Below, in pieces: positions 5,972 through 7,360 of a stretch of DNA of 7,360 nt; positions within the stretch are counted from its first letter, which is position 1, and each line of letters starts with the position of its first letter. The notes beneath the pieces are model-generated. The model searched no databases. It saw only the letters and a list, made by a program, of their open reading frames with translations, and was not told where the DNA came from. Made by a program: the position numbers and the translations under genes. Source of the stretch: Candidatus Bathyarchaeota archaeon (GTDB lineage Archaea; Thermoproteota; Bathyarchaeia; Bathyarchaeales; Bathyarchaeaceae); the NCBI GenBank assembly GCA_026014605.1, contig JAOZIC010000123.1, positions 9,815 through 17,174 on the forward strand. The letters are read 5' to 3'.

Positions 5972-6100
5972 GTGGATTTTAACGTTTCCACTGTTAAATT
6001 CTGTTTTACGAATATATCAACGCCAGTTTTACTGGGCTTAACTGTGGCAAATACAATAGACCAAGAAGCGGGGGTTATCAGATCTTTTGCTTGTTCATGA
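5972..6100 (+). CDS. Doubtful 42-residue small ORF
   Basis: A GTG-started frame of 42 codons, 4 nt after AAGGAGG (5961-5967), with a TATA-like CATAAAAAC at 5931-5939. The product is mildly hydrophobic (KFCFTNISTPVLLGLTVAN) and resembles nothing I know. Against it, the AAGGAGG abuts the A-tracts that probably terminate the opposing gene, the frame overlaps the last 23 bp of the Cren7-like gene in antisense, and the length is within chance. It is recorded because it is the only candidate in a 200-bp gap. Confidence 0.25.
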   Translation: MDFNVSTVKFCFTNISTPVLLGLTVANTIDQEAGVIRSFACS

Positions 6101-6248
6101 CTACTTTGAAGGACTTGTTGCAACTTGGGCAATCAAACAGACCAATAGTCAGCTCGGTGCGTTTACCTGTTTTGTCTGGGCGTCCTGCCATCTTCCAGCT
6201 TTTTCGAGCTTTGGCGACTTCGGCTCCACAGTTTTTACACTTTACCAT
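6078..6248 (-). CDS. Cren7-like zinc-ribbon chromatin-type protein, 56 residues
   Basis: A 56-codon gene (ATG 6248 to TGA 6078) with two zinc knuckles, VKCKNCG (Cys4, Cys7) and DCPSCNK (Cys40, Cys43). Many Lys and Arg residues lie between and around them, including RKSWKMAGRPDKTGKR. The block TIGLFDCPSCNKSF aligns with the KIGLFKDPETGKYF segment of crenarchaeal Cren7 as I remember it, and the N-terminal VKCKNCG with VKVKTPAG. The product therefore looks like a zinc-binding relative of the Cren7/Sul7 DNA-compacting proteins, for which a zinc-ribbon origin has been proposed. Double-stranded DNA binding is inferred. GGAGG at 6263-6259 lies 10 nt before the ATG, and a TATA box at 6303-6296 gives a leader of about 25 nt. 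It is divergent from the Lhr helicase gene. The four cysteines and the strong ribosome site make it a confident gene despite its size. Confidence 0.85.
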   Translation of the reverse strand: MVKCKNCGAEVAKARKSWKMAGRPDKTGKRTELTIGLFDCPSCNKSFKVVMNKQKI

Positions 6249-6263
6249 TTTTCTTTCTCCTCC

Positions 6264-6286
6264 CTTAATGCCACATTCATGTTAAG
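6264..6286. repeat. Imperfect inverted repeat near start of Cren7-like transcript
   Basis: CTTAA (6264-6268) and TTAAG (6282-6286) bracket the inferred transcription start near 6273; ATTCAT at 6275-6280 repeats the half-site of the larger palindrome next to it. Short and possibly fortuitous. Confidence 0.25.
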
Positions 6287-6290
6287 TTTA

Positions 6291-6318
6291 TGATGAATAA
6301 AAGATTTGCCATTCATCA
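6291..6318. repeat. Inverted repeat TGATGAAT/ATTCATCA over the Cren7-like promoter
   Basis: Perfect 8-bp arms at 6291-6298 and 6311-6318 with a 12-bp spacer. The arms frame the minus-strand TATA box, so a dimeric regulator bound here would block TBP. It is a good operator candidate. Confidence 0.5.
6296..6303 (-). promoter_or_regulatory. TATA box of Cren7-like gene
   Basis: CTTTTATT on the minus strand, about 50 bp before the ATG at 6248. Initiation about 25 bp downstream leaves a leader that contains the GGAGG site. Confidence 0.5.
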
Positions 6319-6343
6319 GAGTTTATGACAAACATGATAACCC

Positions 6344-6370
6344 TTCAGATAAGCGTTTTTTTAATCTGAA
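6344..6370. repeat. Inverted repeat TTCAGAT/ATCTGAA with T7 in loop
   Basis: Perfect 7-bp arms (6344-6350 and 6364-6370) enclose 13 bases, seven of them T. It sits between the two divergent promoters and no plus-strand gene ends nearby, so it is more likely a protein site than a terminator. Confidence 0.35.
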
Positions 6371-6389
6371 ACATTCGGTATGGAATCCA

Positions 6390-6411
6390 AAATGCTTTTA
6401 AAAACGCATTT
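6390..6411 (+). promoter_or_regulatory. TATA box of lhr within a palindrome
   Basis: TTTTAAAA (6396-6403) is a strong TATA box about 30 bp before the first possible start codons, which predicts a leaderless or nearly leaderless message. It is centred inside an inverted repeat whose outer arms are AAATGC (6390-6395) and GCATTT (6406-6411). Confidence 0.5.
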
Positions 6412-6431
6412 GCTTTAGCTTCTCAGCTTTG

Positions 6432-7360
6432 GTGCAAAATAGTTTGCCAAACAGTAGACCTTCAACCGTTTTCGACCGACTTGTCAAACCCATCCGCAGG
6501 TTGATTGAGGAGAAAGGCTTCAGAACACCCACAGAAACGCAACAAAAAGCGATTCCACCAATTCTTGAAGGAAAAAATGTTCTCCTGATATCGCCTACGG
6601 CTACTGGGAAGACTGAGTCTGCGGTTCTTCCAGTATTGGATATGCTTTTGCGGTCTGCGGACAGAAGGCGTGGCATCAAAGTTTTGTATATTACACCTCT
6701 TAAGGCGTTGAACAGGGATATGCTTGAACGTCTGGAGTGGTGGTGCAACAATCTTGACATTAAATTGGCGGTGAGGCACGGCGACACAGAAACCAAAGAG
6801 CGAACAAGACACGCCCGAAGCCCGCCTGATATGCTGATTACTACTCCTGAAACGTTGCAGGCTATTTTGCCTGGAAGAATTATGCGTCAGCACCTGAGTG
6901 CGGTTGAGTGGGTAATAGTTGACGAGGTTCACGAGTTAGCCGACAGCAAACGTGGAAGCCAACTGTCGTTAGCTCTAGAGAGGCTGCGTTGGGTAACAGG
7001 AAAAGATTTTCAGCGTATTGGGTTGTCTGCGACTATTGGTAGTCCAGATAAGGTTGCCCAGTTTTTGGTTGGCTCTGACCGTGATGTTGAGATTGTTAAG
7101 GTTACGTTAGCCAGAAAGGTTGATTTGCGTATACTGTTTCCGCAGCCCACAAAAGAAGATTACGAGTTAGCTACAGCACTGTTTACCCACCCCGAGGTTG
7201 CAGCTAGGCTTCGGGTTATCAAAAAATATATTGACGAACACAGGTCGGTGTTGTTGTTTACGAACACGCGGTCGGTTTCTGAGGTTTTAGCCAGCCGATT
7301 CAAGGTTTGGGACGTTAATTTTCCGGTTTCGATTCATCATGGTTCGTTGGCTAAGCCTTC
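6432..7360 (+). CDS. lhr: Lhr-like superfamily 2 helicase, N-terminal part
   Basis: The first 309 codons of a large ATP-dependent 3'-5' helicase; the family is usually 850-1000 residues or more, so about a third is present. Motifs in order are the Q-like region GFRTPTETQQKAI (29-41), Walker A SPTATGKTE (54-62, Lys60), Ia ITPLKALNRDM, Ib TTPETLQAIL, Walker B DEVH (164-167) followed by the Lhr-typical ELADSKRGSQLSLALERL, motif III SAT (199-201), and then the start of the second RecA domain, LLFTNTRSVSEVLASRF and HHGSL. Lhr proteins unwind DNA or RNA-DNA hybrids and are linked to repair. The frame opens after a TAA at 6399. Possible starts are TTG 6429, GTG 6432 and TTG 6444; none has a ribosome site, and the TATA box predicts initiation near 6425, so GTG 6432 is preferred. 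The winged-helix and Lhr-core domains lie beyond the window. Confidence 0.93.
   Translation, partial: MQNSLPNSRPSTVFDRLVKPIRRLIEEKGFRTPTETQQKAIPPILEGKNVLLISPTATGKTESAVLPVLDMLLRSADRRRGIKVLYITPLKALNRDMLERLEWWCNNLDIKLAVRHGDTETKERTRHARSPPDMLITTPETLQAILPGRIMRQHLSAVEWVIVDEVHELADSKRGSQLSLALERLRWVTGKDFQRIGLSATIGSPDKVAQFLVGSDRDVEIVKVTLARKVDLRILFPQPTKEDYELATALFTHPEVAARLRVIKKYIDEHRSVLLFTNTRSVSEVLASRFKVWDVNFPVSIHHGSLAKP

Noticed and set aside
5926..6132. Minus-strand 68-codon frame from TTG at 6132
   Set aside because: It begins inside the Cren7-like gene in another frame, runs through the T-tract terminator, lacks a ribosome site and resembles no protein.
6398..6932. Two minus-strand frames opposite the Lhr gene
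   Set aside because: They mirror the helicase coding sequence, including its P-loop and DEVH region, and have no features of their own.
1..7360. tRNA, rRNA, CRISPR array, insertion sequence or defence system
   Set aside because: No cloverleaf, rRNA-like block, regularly spaced repeat, transposase or known defence protein was found on either strand.

Overview
This window reads as a chromosomal segment of an archaeon, most likely a Bathyarchaeia-type member of the TACK group. The evidence is a complete TATA-binding protein gene, an archaeosortase tail, a Sec11-type (Ser-His-Asp) signal peptidase, an Lhr-type helicase, a zinc-ribbon relative of the Cren7 chromatin proteins, and TATA-like boxes 20-60 bp upstream of most genes. 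The lineage is inferred from protein character only; no rRNA or tRNA gene was seen.

Layout. 1-387 (+): C-terminal part of an archaeosortase/exosortase with the Cys, Arg and His active-site motifs. 408-1415 (+): a soluble alpha/alpha-toroid (prenyltransferase/squalene-cyclase-like) protein 20 bp downstream, probably in the same operon. 1497-2288 (+): purC. 2290-3573 (-): a LarA-family nickel-pincer racemase, tail-to-tail with purC across one base. 3693-4310 (+): pyrE, divergent from larA around one palindromic TATA box. 4459-4617 (+): a 52-residue zinc ribbon. 4673-5239 (-): the TBP gene, with no ATG, GTG or TTG at its true 5' end. 5280-5873 (-): signal peptidase I, just upstream of TBP on the same strand. 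5972-6100 (+): a doubtful 42-codon ORF. 6078-6248 (-): a 56-residue Cren7-like zinc ribbon. 6432-7360 (+): the N-terminal third of an Lhr-like helicase, running off the end.

The genes fall into three themes: nucleotide synthesis (purC, pyrE), cell-surface protein processing (archaeosortase, signal peptidase), and information processing or chromatin (TBP, Cren7-like protein, Lhr). No mobile element, CRISPR array or obvious horizontal island is visible.

The best leads are the TBP gene that seems to start at AUA or CUG behind a strong Shine-Dalgarno sequence overlapping a TATA box, the zinc-binding Cren7 relative, and inverted repeats centred on the TATA boxes of the divergent zinc-ribbon/Lhr pair.
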